Assembly (NCBI GenBank): GCA_024138025.1
Contig: JAMXBD010001358.1
Span: forward strand, 186,001 to 250,000
Length of the DNA: 64,000 bases
Source of the DNA: Combretum micranthum
Taxonomy: Eukaryota; Streptophyta; Magnoliopsida; Myrtales; Combretaceae
Direction: 5' to 3'
Below are positions 24,889 through 38,699 of this stretch, in pieces. The notes beneath the pieces are model-generated. The model made no database searches and was not told the DNA's origin. It was given only the letters and a program-made list of their open reading frames with translations. The first letter of the stretch is position 1, and each line of letters opens with the position of its first letter. The position numbers were made by a program, and so were the translations under genes.

Positions 24889-24917
24889 GAGAGAGAGAGA
24901 GTGTGTGTGTGTGTGTT
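24889..24917 (-). repeat. (GA)n(GT)n microsatellite in the 5' leader of the LRR kinase gene
   Basis: On the gene strand this is CA repeats followed by CT repeats, 113-141 bp upstream of the start codon. CT-rich leaders are common in plant genes, so it probably lies in the 5' UTR or core promoter. No TATA box was confirmed. Confidence 0.7.
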
Positions 24918-25029
24918 TCAAAGTGTGATGATAGCAGCAGTTGCAGTGGAGGTAGGAGTTTTGAGATGATGATGGCGAAGGAATACAAATGCCAAAGCTA
25001 ATAATTATAACTTGGAGCACGAAGAAAGA

Positions 25030-28000
25030 GAGTGAGAGATTTTCCTTTGTTTCTTTTCTTTTTCTATCCTGTCTTGTTTCATTTGTGTTTCTATTTCAGT
25101 AATAACGTTAGTGTTTTGAGCTTGTTAAGCAGTGCTTTAGACAAGTTAATTTCATCAACAATAATCTCATACTATCAATGTTATCCGAAGAAAATACCAC
25201 TCTTGTCACAATGGATCCGAAAATTTCATCTAAACATGCTAAAAAATAAAATATCAATAAATAAAATTAGATTGAACCAGAAGCTAAATTACATTAGAAT
25301 CAGACAATTTATAAAACTGAAAGATTAATCTAAATTTCACAATACTAGAAAATACTTATGAATGGATTAGGGATTTTTTTTTGTTAAGTTATCAAATAAG
25401 GTATATTTTTTCCTATTTTATATTCATGTTTTTAGTGAGAAATATAGATATACTACCTCTAAAGAAAAGAATTTTATAACAAATATATAATTGACATTGA
25501 AAAGTATAAAATTTTGTTGTTTAAGCAATAACATTGATTCTATTAATAAGGAAAATAAAAAAGATAGATTCACTTTGGTAGTTTAATAAAATACCATCAA
25601 CAATTTTTGTAATTGTTTTATATATTTTATATGCTAAAAAACAAAGGAAAATAAGTTTATGCTATAACTAATTTTGTTTTGAGGATTTTTATCCGTAGAA
25701 TGGACTATAAAGATCTTTCATTTAATCATTAAAATTACTTTAAATATTAATAATTAGGAATTATATAGATTTATTATTGGTCTAAATAAAATGAAAGTGG
25801 ATAAACATTGGTATAATAATAACTAATAGAATTTATAAAACCATATATACCAAACATAAAACAACTTTCTTTTATATATCACAATAATAATAATGAGTAC
25901 TATTAAAATAAATAAACCGAGAAAGTCCTATTTGTTTTATTAGTCTAGGCATGAAATTAGCCAAAAAAAATCCCAATATGACACAAAAATGATAATAATG
26001 CAATAAAAGTTATTATCTTATCTTAATTATTTATAATTCTAATCAATTGAATTTACTTTTTGTATTGACACAGTTGGACAAGAAATACAAATCCAACTTG
26101 GACCCATTGGCATGGATAGTCCACATCCAAATCATGAAATGATCCTTTTGGTTTTGTGGGTTTTTTTTTTTTTTTTTTTTTTTTTGTAGTTTTGGCTTTG
26201 TGAGTTGATACTGCACTTTAAATTAATGAGAGGAGAGAGAAAAACAGAAAAAAGAGGGAAAGCAAGAGAGAGGAGAAATTGAAAGTTGGTATTGATTGTT
26301 GTGCAGTGCAGAAACCAGAAACAATCAAACAAAAGAGGGAACCGTTGCCCAATCACAAATGGACAAAGACTGCTTTTTTAATATCCTTTTTCTTATTATT
26401 TCCCAAAGATTATAATATTTAGTTTCGTTGATAATGAGTTAAATCTTTTTCCATTTAGTAGGGCTTTGAAATTTGTATTGATAAATCTCTTTTCTTCCCT
26501 GGAATACTTTTTTTTTTTCTCTTAAGAAATTGCCCTTTGGTCGACAGAAGAATGAATATTCTTTTTTTTTTGGCCTTAGGAGAATGAATATTCAAAGTCA
26601 ACAAATTTCATTTTTAGTAAATGGCTATCTTGGAATTGTTGAAGTTTCCACATTTCAAAACGGACAAATACTGAGGGCAATTAAAATAAAGGGTACAAAA
26701 ATGAACATAACATAAAAATGCCCACATGAACCCCATTACAGAACCTTGATTTATTTTATCCAAGATTTTTGGCACATGTATCAATATTTAAGAATCTTCT
26801 AGAGATTGTTATGAATAAAAATTAGTTAATTATCTACCTGTTCATATTAAAATAAATATGCAGTGATATAAAAAAAAATGGCAGATTGCAAAAATATTCC
26901 TATTTGCTTTAGAAGAATTTAGCTCTCTAATCTATAAAAGTAGAAGTTTAGATCAACAAATCTTTAAAAATGTATTTTGATAACCCTACACCATGATTTC
27001 ACTGTTAATAAATTAATAAAAATTCAATAGAGTTATAAATAAATTATATAAAACCATTAAAAGAAAGACTCCAACTTTCGTTTAAAAATTTTGATCTAGC
27101 GTTTTGGATTATTTTCTAAATACTTGGGCTTTTTTTTTGTTTAAAAAAAACTCTCGTCAATAAAAAATACTTTTCATTAAAAATATTATCTTAAAAATAA
27201 TATATTTTGATGCATTTAGTTGTATTTGTAAAAGTATGTTGAAAAGATTTCTTCAATATTTGACATGAATTGTATGTGAAATATTATATAGTATGTAGAT
27301 AAAGTATTATTTATTATAAAGAATAGTTCTGAAAACGATTTTTCCTTTTAAAACGTAAAGGTATTCTTAAAATAAAAAAAAATTTAAGGTTTTACAGTAA
27401 AAATGGAAATGTTTTCCTTTACAAAAGAAAATATTTTGCACTTAAAAGTTGTTTTTAGTATAAAAAATAATCAAAAATAGAAAAAATTTATTTTTCCTAA
27501 AACAAACATGGCCTTAATTTTATTTATTTCTCAATCATATCTATCAATGACAAATTGTTGTATAAATGTCTAAAATATATTATTGCAGATATCAACAATG
27601 TACTCATTTAGATAAATAAAGAAAAAAAAAAACAAAACAAAACCTAAATTATCTCCGTGGCCTGATATGTCTCCTTGTGGGACAGTGTGAACTCTGAAAT
27701 CTGAGAGAGAGAGAGAGAGAGAGATGTTATCAACTTGAAGCTTTAAAGACAAGTGCGTCTGGAAGGAAACGTTTCTTTTTTTTTTTAACTTTAAACTCGG
27801 AAAAGCAGGAGACATGTCCGGACTCTGGATTCGTCAGAAACTATTTAGGACCATGGGCGGGAGAAGCTTGGTGTGCAACATCAATTAATATTGGTCTTCT
27901 TTTTTCTTTTCAAATTAATATTGTCTATTTAAATTATTCTTCTTCCAATGCATTTTACTTTATAGATCCTTTTCTCTTTTAATCGTATTAATCAAGAAAT

Positions 28001-29490
28001 GTTGCCTATAGTCGCATATACTCCCTTGTTTCTAGCTATAAATTATACAACACAAAGCAAGTGCATATTACATCCATCTTCCTTCCGAGTCGGTTAATAA
28101 GTTTGAAACCACACTACTAGGTTTTAAGATACTCCTTTGAACCTCATTTACTTCAATTAATTGTTCTAATTAATTAGCGTAGTTTTCATGGACTTTTCTC
28201 CTAAGCCTTGTAGAGGGTTTTGCACTAATGATCTCAAAATCTTCACATAAACCAACAAATATATTACCGTAAAAGGATTCTTGGCCGACTCAATTGCTTA
28301 AGTCAACAATACCCACATCTAAACTAATCTAGCACTATCACATTTATTTTATGTACTTTCAACCTTAGTCTTTATTTTAGTTTTGGAAATTGGAAGTGAC
28401 CGAAACGCCTTGAGAGGATGTCAAAAACATACTTAAAATTAAGACCTATAACACTCATAATTTGAATTTTGTTAAAGCCATTGAAGTAAATAAACACTTT
28501 TGTAAGTTCAAAAAAAAATAAACACTTTTGTGCAATTAAACTCAAATTCAAATTAACCTTTTATTAATTATGAAGATGACCAAGAGGTAAGTTTCATTTG
28601 TTCACTTAATAAAATATTATATTACTCTTTTAAAACCTTAAGAAGTAAATAATTATAGTAATGTGTGTACAAATACAACAACTACTCATCAATAGTAATA
28701 TTAAACCCAAGTCTTAAATCTAAAGCCAAAGGTCAAATAAGAGGAAATTAAACTTTACATGGATTTTAACGAAATGTAAAGTAATTAAATTAGCTAGGAA
28801 AAAATATTTTAAAAAAAAATACATTATGGAATTGTTTCGGCCAAAAAAAATGCAAAATGATATAGAATTGGCATACAATGTATAATAACTAATTAAAATT
28901 TTTCTTAGGCAAAATAATAAGAAATTTTATCAATTGGTCTTAATCACTTATAACCTTCCTAACACTAAAAGTAGTACATTGTTCCCAACATATAGCAATG
29001 AGGACAATAAAGTTGGGAATAAAAATTAGAAAACTAGCACTTCGTTAGTTTAAAAATATACTCGATTAAACTCTTTTATTGGAGTGCATAATCTCGTTAT
29101 AACTCTTTTGTTGGAGTGTCTAATTTTACATTGCCATTATGATCTTGCAATAGCCTTGCAAAACATGACAAAAAGATAAAATAAAAAGTTAAAGAAATTA
29201 ACTAAAATTAAAAACAAACTAAGCTCGACACATTAATTAACATTATCACCATAAAACAATAAGTAAAGTGAAATTAGATCGCATAATCTAACTTAAACAT
29301 GCTCATATGGAATCAAGCAAGGAAGACTATCATTTGAATCGTTGTTGTTGTCCTCAAATCTCTAGAAGCACTTTCATTGATTTTAGCTACATAATCCATA
29401 TCGTCATTGTCATCTAATAACTTTGATGGAGAACCTTTTGTAAGATGAATTATAGCTAAGGGTTGATCCCAACCATCATTGTCACAATTT
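25030..29490. other. Gene-free AT-rich intergenic DNA
   Basis: No supported gene. It contains a 25-base T-run (26,161-26,185), a (GA)n microsatellite (27,703-27,724) and many short A/T runs. ORFs at 25,032-25,328, 26,132-26,356 and 27,570-27,815 are composition artefacts with homopolymer-encoded stretches. The part 5' of the LRR gene must hold its promoter, but I see no identifiable element. Confidence 0.5.
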
Positions 29491-29689
29491 GAACCACCAC
29501 TGATATATGTGTTTAGTCTACATTTAATAGGTTAGATTTATAGTAAATTATATAAATTATTGTTAACCCTTAATACTTAATTTGACAAAATTTTTATTTT
29601 GAAAGGAAAAGAACTTTTATATCAAATTTGGAGTTAAAGTGAAGAAAATGTCAAAGAATTATGAAGAACACAAGAAGATATAATAAACC

Positions 29690-30150
29690 GGGTTTCCACC
29701 GTGCTCATATTGGAGATGAATCAATTTCTGAAAAATCAAAGAATAGAGAGAAACACGAAACATCAATTACAGTCAATCGTGTTTTACATGTGCTTCTATT
29801 GAGTATCAAAGACAAAGAGGAACACAATGAATTACATTAAACTGTGTTTATATCATGGATTTCTTCGAGGCTTTGATCGTGCCTCGAAGAAAATTGACTG
29901 TGAGAAACATGATCAGATGCTTCGAATCATGTTTATGATGTATTCCTTTGAAAAGTGAAAGAACTGAAGAATGGAACCATGTTTCCATTATGTTTCTGAT
30001 GAAAATTGAAGATCGAATGAACATAATGCAGCACAATGTGATATCATAGATCCTATTATACTCGTGTAGTTATGGGTTTAAGTATATTACAAGATCAGTG
30101 AGACACGTGAGGCATTATATTTCGACGTGTTCCTATTGTGCTGTTGTGTG
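29690..30150. repeat. Degenerate array of GAAACACGA / TCGTGTTT inverted motifs
   Basis: Successive stretches each pair a GAAACA-type motif with a nearby TGTTTC-type motif: GAAACACGA with TCGTGTTTTA, GAACACAATGA with ACTGTGTTTA, GAAACATGATC with GAATCATGTTT, and GGAACCATG with ATGTTTC. It also contains the near-perfect hairpin TTCTTCGAGGCTTTGATCGTGCCTCGAAGAA (about 29,862-29,892), a stem of at least 11 bp. Downstream DNA (30,360-30,560) looks like an LTR leader. Confidence 0.5.
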
Positions 30151-33100
30151 AAAGAATAGTGTTAGGTACGCAGTGAGAAACATGACTGGATACCTTATGT
30201 CATATTCATTCTCAAATATGAAGATTTGACAGTTATAATTAACTCAAAAGATGCATGATTGAATGAAGATGGTCGTGCTTATTTCGTGTATTTTATGAAG
30301 ATTCGGTCAAACATTTTAAAATATCTTAGGAACTTACGTTTATCCGAATTTTAAGGATATACTAGAGATTTGACAAGTATAAATAGGTGTGTATGGTTTA
30401 GAAACGCAACAAAAATTTATTAGATCAAAAATTTCATTCATTAGAAACATAGTTATTAAAGTCTTCAAGAACAGAGTATCCAAGAAGAGAAGTTAGCCAA
30501 GAAGACCATTCAAGATTATTCTTCTAAGGTGTATTCCTTATATTATAGTACTAGTTTGTAATAGATGTTTAGTGTTTTTTATGGTTTTGTAATGGAGGAG
30601 TAGATATCTATCATCTAAACAACAAGAACCCAGATATTATTATTGTGTACTCAATTGCATTTTAATGAAAGTTTATGTTCTTTTTAAGTCTAATTATGAG
30701 TTTTATATTGTTTCATAGATTGATATGTCCATAATATTGATTCTATGTCTGATTTGATATATGTTAATTGAGAAATTGCATATTTGAATAGATCTTGCAT
30801 AATCAGAAAGGCTTGTTTGGATTGCTAGAAATGGAATTACAAGAGTCTTCCGTTTTAAGTTTTTTGCATGAAGATCCATTGATCAATAATGCAATCCTTG
30901 AATTGTCATTAATTAAAAGACATTCTAATAGGTAGATTTGAGTGATTAGTAGTCTTGAAAAAAGATACTAATCTATTTTAGGAATCTTATGGATTAAATA
31001 GACATGAATGATCATTGATATTATCATTAGAAATTGATTATAATAATATTCTTGTGGGAAATGTGTTGTCTAGATGAGTTGAACAATATTGAATTATTAT
31101 ATCTTGTTGTTGATTTGTTTTGAAGTAATATAAAAATAAGGATTAATCCTTGTTGTAATAATAATAGTTAATTTTCAATATGTTTTTTGATAACTCTTTT
31201 TTACTTTGTTCTATTCATAGGAATTTAGACTTAATTTGATGCATTTTTGGATAAATTCCTATCAATCCAGTGCTTTAATGTTTAAATGTTCTTTTTTCAG
31301 CTCCTAGAATCACAGGCAGAAAATTAAAAATGTTTTAAATCAGATTTCTAACAAAACAACAACAGAACTTAAAGACAGATTTCTATCAAGCCCTGCAGAA
31401 GTGGCTATCGAAGCTTAAACATTAAGGCAACACAAGGCAAATTGTCACGCCCAAAGAGTACTCTAAACATGACAGCTTACCACACTCAATATTAAAGTTT
31501 AAGTATGACTACCATGGTCATTAAAAAGCTTCGATACCGGGCGTAAGGTGTACTTTCACGACCATAGAGAACTATATTTTGAAACAAGTAGTTTAAGACG
31601 ACATGCATAATAGCAATTAAAAATGGAAATCATAACATTACAACTTGATACAAAAATATATGGAGTCTTACATAACCAAAGGGGGCATACCCCCATCAAA
31701 AATATATTTAAGTTCATTAACTAATTCTTGAAAATAAACACAAGGAGATTTCCTTAGAAGTCGAGTTTACTTATATCCATAACTTCTATCAAAAGCTCCT
31801 TCATGCCAAAAGGTACTACCTGTGAGAAATATCCTTGGAGCTTCAACCACAAATAGGGGAGCTGCAAAAGATATCTAAAGTGGAGTAAGCTTACTTGCTT
31901 AGTGAAAATTATTTCCATAACAATGTACTTGTAACAACAAATTTCAAACAAGTTAGTTTAAATAAACATATGTAATGCAACAAACACATAGTAAACAATA
32001 CATATGATTAATCGAAAATCATATATTGAATGGATTTACGCCCTATATTCGGGGTAAGATGTTCTAAGCCCATACGACCGAAGTTCTCAAATAATAAATT
32101 TTGAAGTTCTTTCGGGCTATTACTCGCGTTTAAAAATGCATTTCATACGGGCTACTACACACCAAAAATGACATAAGCAGATTTTCGGACCTCTGCGTAC
32201 CTCACTACTATACTCTTGTCTTACCAAAGGTATACTAATGAATGCAATATGACTCACTTCGTGTTATGCATGAATCCATTTATTTAAGTACTTATAGCAT
32301 GGCATTAGATATTTTAAAGGTGATCATAGAAGTAGCAGGCCTATTAATATTATACTAAATCAATCGTTTGATTATAGACACTCGGGCCTAGATATGCTTA
32401 GTATAAGTTCAACTAATTGTGTAAGGCACATAAACTTTTTGGTTTTTCTCTTTTCATATTCTAGTGTCACTATACTATAAGCAAAAATATGAGTACATAA
32501 TTTAAGGAAATAAACTCACTCGACTATGGTGTGGAAATCTACTGGTCAAAATAATCATCGAGATAGGCAAAGTCCTCATCCATCACCTAAACAAGAGAAA
32601 TATCTAAAATGAGTATATCAAGGAAATTCTACTTAAACTTGCTAATTCTATATTGCTATTCTCGTCAAAATTCTTATAATGTAAAAATTCCAACTTAAAA
32701 TAGTCATAACTTGCTCGTTTTAACTCGAAATTTCGCATATTACGTATCGTTTTTTATCAACTAAAAAGATCTATCTATTTCTAGGGTTATTTTCATCATA
32801 TAAAGCCATTTGGGTTTCAAACTAATTTGGTATAGAACTGGCACGAATTCCCCAGTCCTTAAAAATGTCATTTTCTAAGTTTTTCATCATCCAAAAATCC
32901 CATAGCAAACATATAGATATTTAGATAGTTGGAAAATACCTTTTTGTATACATATAAACTTATTTCACATGCATGATTCTAGTGTTGTTGTCTAACTATG
33001 ATTTCATTCATAAAACCATTTTCTTCAGAAGTTTGAAGAATGGAGTTTACAAGTTTCCTTTTTAAGTTGTTGAAAAACTATGATTTTTAGTTTATTTCAA

Positions 33101-34369
33101 ATGAGTAATTTTTCTATCATAACTATTTTTTTTCCTACTTCCTTAGGCTTTATGAAATTAAGCTTTCTCATCCTTGAAAACTTTTTACTTTAAGTTGTTT
33201 AACAAAAATTATTTTCTAATTGGTCTCTTAACTAATGAGTTGACTTGTTAATCTTGACTAAGAAAAATTTGGCTTGTTCTTAGTTTTATTAGAGTGTTGG
33301 TATGAGTCTTATAAATAAGTTTTTAAGAAAAACTTGTACAATAAAGAATTATCAACATTAAGATTTAATATAAATTTATTTTAGTAAAAGTGAATAATGG
33401 AGCCATATGATTTAGTCTTAAAAAACCTTTCATGATAACAATTCATAAAACTTGCGATGAACCTATTTAAAAACTTGATCCTAAGTTTTAAATGGAAATT
33501 TTCCTAAGTGCCAATAATTATTTCTTTATAAGGAGTTTAGTCTTAATTTTCATAAAAGTAAGGAACTCCTTTTTATTATGATAACAACATTATAATTATG
33601 CATGAATATGAACTTTAGCTATATTATATAACAAAAGAAAAAAAACTCATATGAAATATAAGAGATATAGAAAATCAAATAAGCATAATAGTAAAGTTAA
33701 GTATTGAGAAGTGATGGACTAGTCCCAAAAAGAAAGGCAAAAAAATAAAACATGAAAATCATGAGAGTCTTAGATTGGTGTCAAAGGTCCCCAGACTTAG
33801 ATTATGGACAAGTTCTATAAAAGAAAAGAAAAGAAAAAAGGAAATTGTTTTAACTTGATGAGGATAAGTCTAAGACCAGAATAATTAGTCTTAATAAATT
33901 ACATGAAATAAATAATTAGATTGCAAGAAGTATAAGAGCATAAATAAAAAGTTATGTTAGTGAGCTTATAGGCTCTAAGAATATTTATTTACATAGTTAT
34001 ACTTAATAACATATAGAAGTTAGGTTAGGAGCAATAATAATAAAACAGAACAACATAACAACAATAAACATGGCGTTGAACAATGGCATTAACAAGTTGT
34101 TATTTTCATGATTTCATCCCTAGCATAATGCTCATGGGGTTTTAGAAATCAACATAACAAGGTGTTTATGCTATGTTGTATGAAGAAAAGAGATGGGGTT
34201 TAGAGTTTTACCTAAAGTATATAGTGATGGAAGATGGTTTGATGATGGATAAATGAAAGAAAATTTTTGAAAATTTGTAGTAGAGGGAACAAGAGAAGAG
34301 AAGAAAGAGTTTGTGAAATGATTTTGCAAGAGTTTAGTTAAGAAGAGGAAAGTGTGTGTGGAATTTCAG

Positions 34370-34670
34370 AACTGTACACAACCAGTATGCTGCCAACGTA
34401 GAAGTTAGCATCACCAGCGTATTTGTCTATAGCTTAGGCGGCGTTAAACCAGCATTAAAAATGGAAGAATTATGTTAAAGTTGTATACACTGCCAGTGAA
34501 TGTATGTACGCTACCAGCTTTTGAATGTACATCGCCAGTGTACATGTCGGTGTACGTGTAAAACGAAAATGACCTAAGATGAATGGTAAATAGAAAAGCC
34601 ACCAGCTTTCACGTTTATGCCATCGACATGCGTTGAAAAACTGCTAGCGTTTGTGCGCAGAAGACAAAAG
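34370..34670. repeat. Iterated CCAGC / GTACA tract inside the LTR
   Basis: An irregular series of GCCAGTG, CTACCAGC, ATCGCCAGTGTACA and GGCGGCGTTAAACCAGC motifs, more GC-rich than its surroundings. It resembles in style the CCGGC tract of the solo LTR at 61,550-61,860. Confidence 0.5.
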
Positions 34671-34908
34671 GTTGCGTGAGATCTCTTTATAATTCCTTCT
34701 TTGTTTCTTCTCCAAAAGTAACCCTAAACCTAGAAATTCTCTCTGTGGGTGTTCCTACCAAGCCAAGGGGATTCAAAAGTTCAAATCAAGTAATCAAATC
34801 AATATCTTCTCTTTAGGATTTCAGACATCTATAAGTTTCTGTAGGGTTTTTCTAATTGTTTGAAGAAGAAGTTAGAGAAAACTCTAATTCTTGGAGATTT
34901 GGATTCTT

Positions 34909-35184
34909 AGGTAATTAAGAAGATTTAAGGATCAAATTATAGCTAAGTTAGTAAATTCTTTACCTTTGTGATACCATAGTTATTATTTTTGTTGATTATT
35001 GGTTTGTTTGGTGTTGAATCTCATTCTAAGGTTTTGTCAGGTTGTAAGGTAAATAAGAAGATTTACAGATCAAATTATAGGTAAGTTAGTAAATTCTTAA
35101 CCTTTATGATACCATAGTTATTATTTCTGTTGATTATTGGTTTGTTTGGTGTTGAATCGCATTCTAAGGTTTTGTCGGATTATT
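34909..35184. repeat. Tandem duplication, period 138 bp
   Basis: Copies begin AGGTAATTAAGAAG (34,909) and AGGTAAATAAGAAG (35,047). They run through identical long stretches (GATACCATAGTTATTATTT, TTGGTTTGTTTGGTGTTGAAT) with few differences, so the duplication is much younger than the host LTR. Confidence 0.9.
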
Positions 35185-36963
35185 GAGCAAATTGTTTTTG
35201 TTGGAGGATTGTTGTGTTTCAATCAAGGAGAAAGGTGTGGATTTATCATTCTTTGGAGATTAGGGTTTTAGGTGATTATTTTTATTTAATGAAAGAGATA
35301 TATTGAATCTATTATATTTATGTGATTAGGATTTTTGAGGAATTAGAGACCTATTCCTTGAAATTGATTTAGGTACAACCTTACCTTGCTTGTTGTATGT
35401 GCATGTAGGTGTAGAATTGTAAATTGAAATAATTATTATCTAGCTTATAATTGAAAAGTTTGCTACTTGTGCTTGGCTGTTGTTAGTAAAGAACACATAG
35501 ACTGTGATACTAACGCTAGCAACCTGATGATTCTTGTGTGTCGTTATCCCTAGTGAAGTTACACCGGGAATTGATTCTGGTAGATCAGGAGTCGTGCTAG
35601 CTTAATCATGGTATGCAACGATGTGTAGGGAGCACGCAACATCACTATATGTATATAAAATTATTCTACATAAAGACTTGTTTTCATTGGGGTCGTGAGT
35701 TACTCCGAGTTTATGACTAATTGCAAGTGGTTCTAAATTGTATTGTTTGCTTGACTAATTAAAGATAATAACATGTTTTTTTGCATTAGTTTAGGGTTAT
35801 ATGTGAAATTTATATGTTACATGTTCATGCATTTTGGTTGTGGTACGGTGTACTTGGTGTTTTTGCCCATCCCTTCCTTTTTTAGGTACAGGTGAAGATA
35901 AGATGGTTTATGACTTGTCTGGATATGACATATATGTTGATCATAGGGACGACGATAGTGGATCGACTTTCCTACTAAGGACCAATAAATTATGGATTCT
36001 AGATATAGGAAATAAGACTTAAGTTTATATGAAGTTTTATTTGAGACTGTTGTTAGTTTTGAAAGATTTTGTGAGACTTTCTTTTAAATATGTTTTAAGT
36101 TGCTATAAGTTAGCTTTTGGTTTATGCCAATTAGTTTGTTATGAAGTTATGATATTTATATGATGATCTTGAAAGTATCCTTTATGGGACTATTGGAGAA
36201 TGATGTGATCTATATATTTATGGATTAGTGTTTCATAGCCTTAGCATGTTCATTTAAATTAAGGACACGTGACAGGTTATAATGCATTCAGGTTAGAGCG
36301 TTATAGAATTGATGGAAGAGAGAGGGAAGGGGGTGCCGACCATACATGAAAAGAGAGAGAAATTGTTTATTTGTATTTTTGTTAATGAAAAATAAGTAAT
36401 GTGTAAGATATGAAAGATATAAAATAGTCTTGGAAATGAAAATTGTAAGAAATAGGTAGATAGGTTGTAAGAATGGATAGTAAAAAAAAATAGAGATAGT
36501 GAAATAGTAAGGAATAGTGTAGAATAGTAACTTGAATAATAGACATGACAATTTAATACCAGTAGTAACAAAAATACGTGTAAACGGGATATATATGATA
36601 TTTTTAGATATCGAAAAATTCTAAAATTGTTATTTTATGAATCATTATATTATTACGAGTCTAAAGGTGTTATCAAAATATTTTTACTGTTTTACGTGCC
36701 CGAACCCTGATTTTGAAAATTGATCCTATTCGGATCCGAAACAAAATAAATTTTGATTAATATGATCTTTTTAGGTTGTGATATATTATTATGGACTATA
36801 ATTTACGATTAACTCGTTTCTATTATTTTAGGGTTTAGAGCATAAGATTGTCGGATCTAGACTCACTAAGGTTTGATACTGACCTAGTTGACTTTAAGGT
36901 TTCCGGTTAACTTCTGGTTCTAAGGTTTAAGCATAAACTTAGCATAAAACCCAAGGGTTTACA

Positions 36964-38690
36964 TAAATTGGTCCGTCACATCCTACATCGAGCCTTCAAC
37001 ACGACCCTTGACAAATGTTTTGGGGCAATCAAGCACTGGACTTGAAGAACATCTTATGTCGTACCACATTATCAAGCCCTAGACTTGACTCGCAATGAAC
37101 ACTGGATGAAGATCAAAACTTTGCTTAGAATTACAAATTAAGTTAAGCTCATGTGTCTAACCCTTGACGTTCTCAATTTACCCTTCGGTTGAAGAATGGA
37201 CAAAAACTTGAGCTTTTTAGCAGAATACCTCAAGTTAGGCTGAGCCCTGACTTTCTTGCAACATCCGAGTGCTCAACCTACCATGCGATAAGTAACCTTA
37301 CGAGCTGGCATTTTCGATGTGCACATTGAAATAAAGAAAGAATTTGGTTATAAAGAATTTGCCACATCAGCGAATAGAACCATCATGATTTCTATGTCTC
37401 TAGCCTATAAATAACCGTGCACATGCATGCAATAAAAGAAGAGAAGCAGTGGGGAAGGGGGAGCCTATGTAACATATTCCTAATGTAATATAGATAGACA
37501 AATCTTTGGCGAAAGAACTGTTTCTTTTTGCTGAGAAATCTCGAGTTTTCTGAGTAAATAATTTTAACCAATTGTTTGTATTTTTGCAAGACTCTGATCT
37601 TAATTGAAATATTGTTTGATTGATCCCATTTTATTTCTTTAGAATTCGTGCTTAATGTTTACATCCATGGAGAAATAATCTCCGACAACTTAGGGTTTAT
37701 GAATCCAAATCCTATTTCATGTGATTTCAAATGCACTTTCAAGTAAACATTGACTGGGTAAATGAAAATAGTAGCTTGAATTTATTTTCGTGGGTCTCAA
37801 TGTGTGGTATGCCTTTTAGATTCATGTGTGATTTCAATTGAATAGATAGAAAGATCATTCTTTTAAATAAATCTATGGCTACTAATGGAGTTGGTCATAA
37901 TTGCCTTGAGAGAGGGATGATGAAACTTTTTGTCACTTGTTTTTGAAATTTATTAGGTCGTTTTTAAAGCAAAGAATTCTCGAACTTTATGTGGATCTAG
38001 ACCATTGATAACTTGTGAAGAGATTTTGGTGGTTTAGTCTAGATTTAGAGTTATTGACCTTGAGAGAGGTTTTACCTTACCTTCGTGAATTCGACAGTGC
38101 AAATACACCAGCAAACAACACTCTCTCAGAGTTTGTCAAGAAATCACATGATAAGGAATCGGTGAAGTAATCTCTGGGCTCTCGTCTTGCATTTTTACAA
38201 ACTATTTTTTAATTTTTCCTTGAGAACATTTTTACATTTTCACTAACTTTAGTATAGCTTTTGTTTTTATCATGATGTTCTAAATTTTTTTTGGCTAGAT
38301 AATAGATGAAAAGTGAGTAAGGTAGATGCCAATGATCCTATGGAATAGACCTAATATTTTCTATGCTACTTTGGTAGGTATCGGTAGTTACTTCTGAAGT
38401 TGAGTAGAACCTATTAGTTTTATAAATTTTTGAAAACTTTAACTTCGTGCTCTTTAAAAATGGTTTTAACCTAAAGAACATCGACTATTTTTAGAGTAGA
38501 TAATAGAAAAATAAGTAATTACCCCTATTCTTATCAACTATGCTATTAATGATAGGTATACTTACCTATATATTGATTGAAATGAAGGATTGGAATAGTG
38601 TATTTTTTGTTAGTCAATCAATTATTCACCTACCACCACTATCTTCATACATTTATTCAAGAACATGTAGTCCTTAGCTAAAAGCAATTG
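36964..38690 (+). mobile_element. LTR-type leader sequence (Ty3/gypsy-like), unbounded
   Basis: A TATAAATAACC box at about 37,406 is followed by leader-like sequence. At 38,330-38,380 and again at about 38,520-38,580 comes a CCTATGGAATAGACCTAATATTT-type phrase with a downstream CTACTTTGGTAGGTA, a pattern like the end of Athila/Tat-type LTRs. No coding gene is supported. Confidence 0.35.
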
Positions 38691-38699
38691 TTCTTACCA

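Larger units (their letters stand above)
31443..36963 (-). mobile_element. Reverse-oriented long LTR, probably solo, with internal insertions
   Basis: It begins TGTCACGCCC and ends GGGTTTACA, the reverse complements of the family's LTR termini. Flanks are CAAAT (31,438-31,442) and TAAAT (36,964-36,968), a 5-bp duplication with one mismatch. Segments at 33,760-34,340 align by eye with 45,730-46,560 of the cluster below, including a shared TTTCATCCCTAGCAT phrase (34,113 and 46,278). Its 5.5 kb is longer than the 3.5 kb solo LTR. Sequence from about 34.7 to 36.3 kb reads like + strand LTR leader material ending CACGTGACA at about 36,273, so a nested insertion is likely. Confidence 0.5.

Noticed and set aside
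24613..25020. 135-codon minus-strand ORF over the LRR kinase 5' region
   Set aside because: It overlaps exon 1 in another frame and reads through the intron; composition is low-complexity (His/Thr/Ser repeats from the CA/CT tract).
35834..36022. 62-codon ORF with a plausible-looking acidic segment
   Set aside because: Short, inside LTR-type sequence, no family recognised, no supporting splice context.
36288..36571. Overlapping ORFs of about 90 codons on the minus strand
   Set aside because: Both frames are open only because the sequence is purine-rich and lacks the TAA/TAG/TGA complements; composition artefact.
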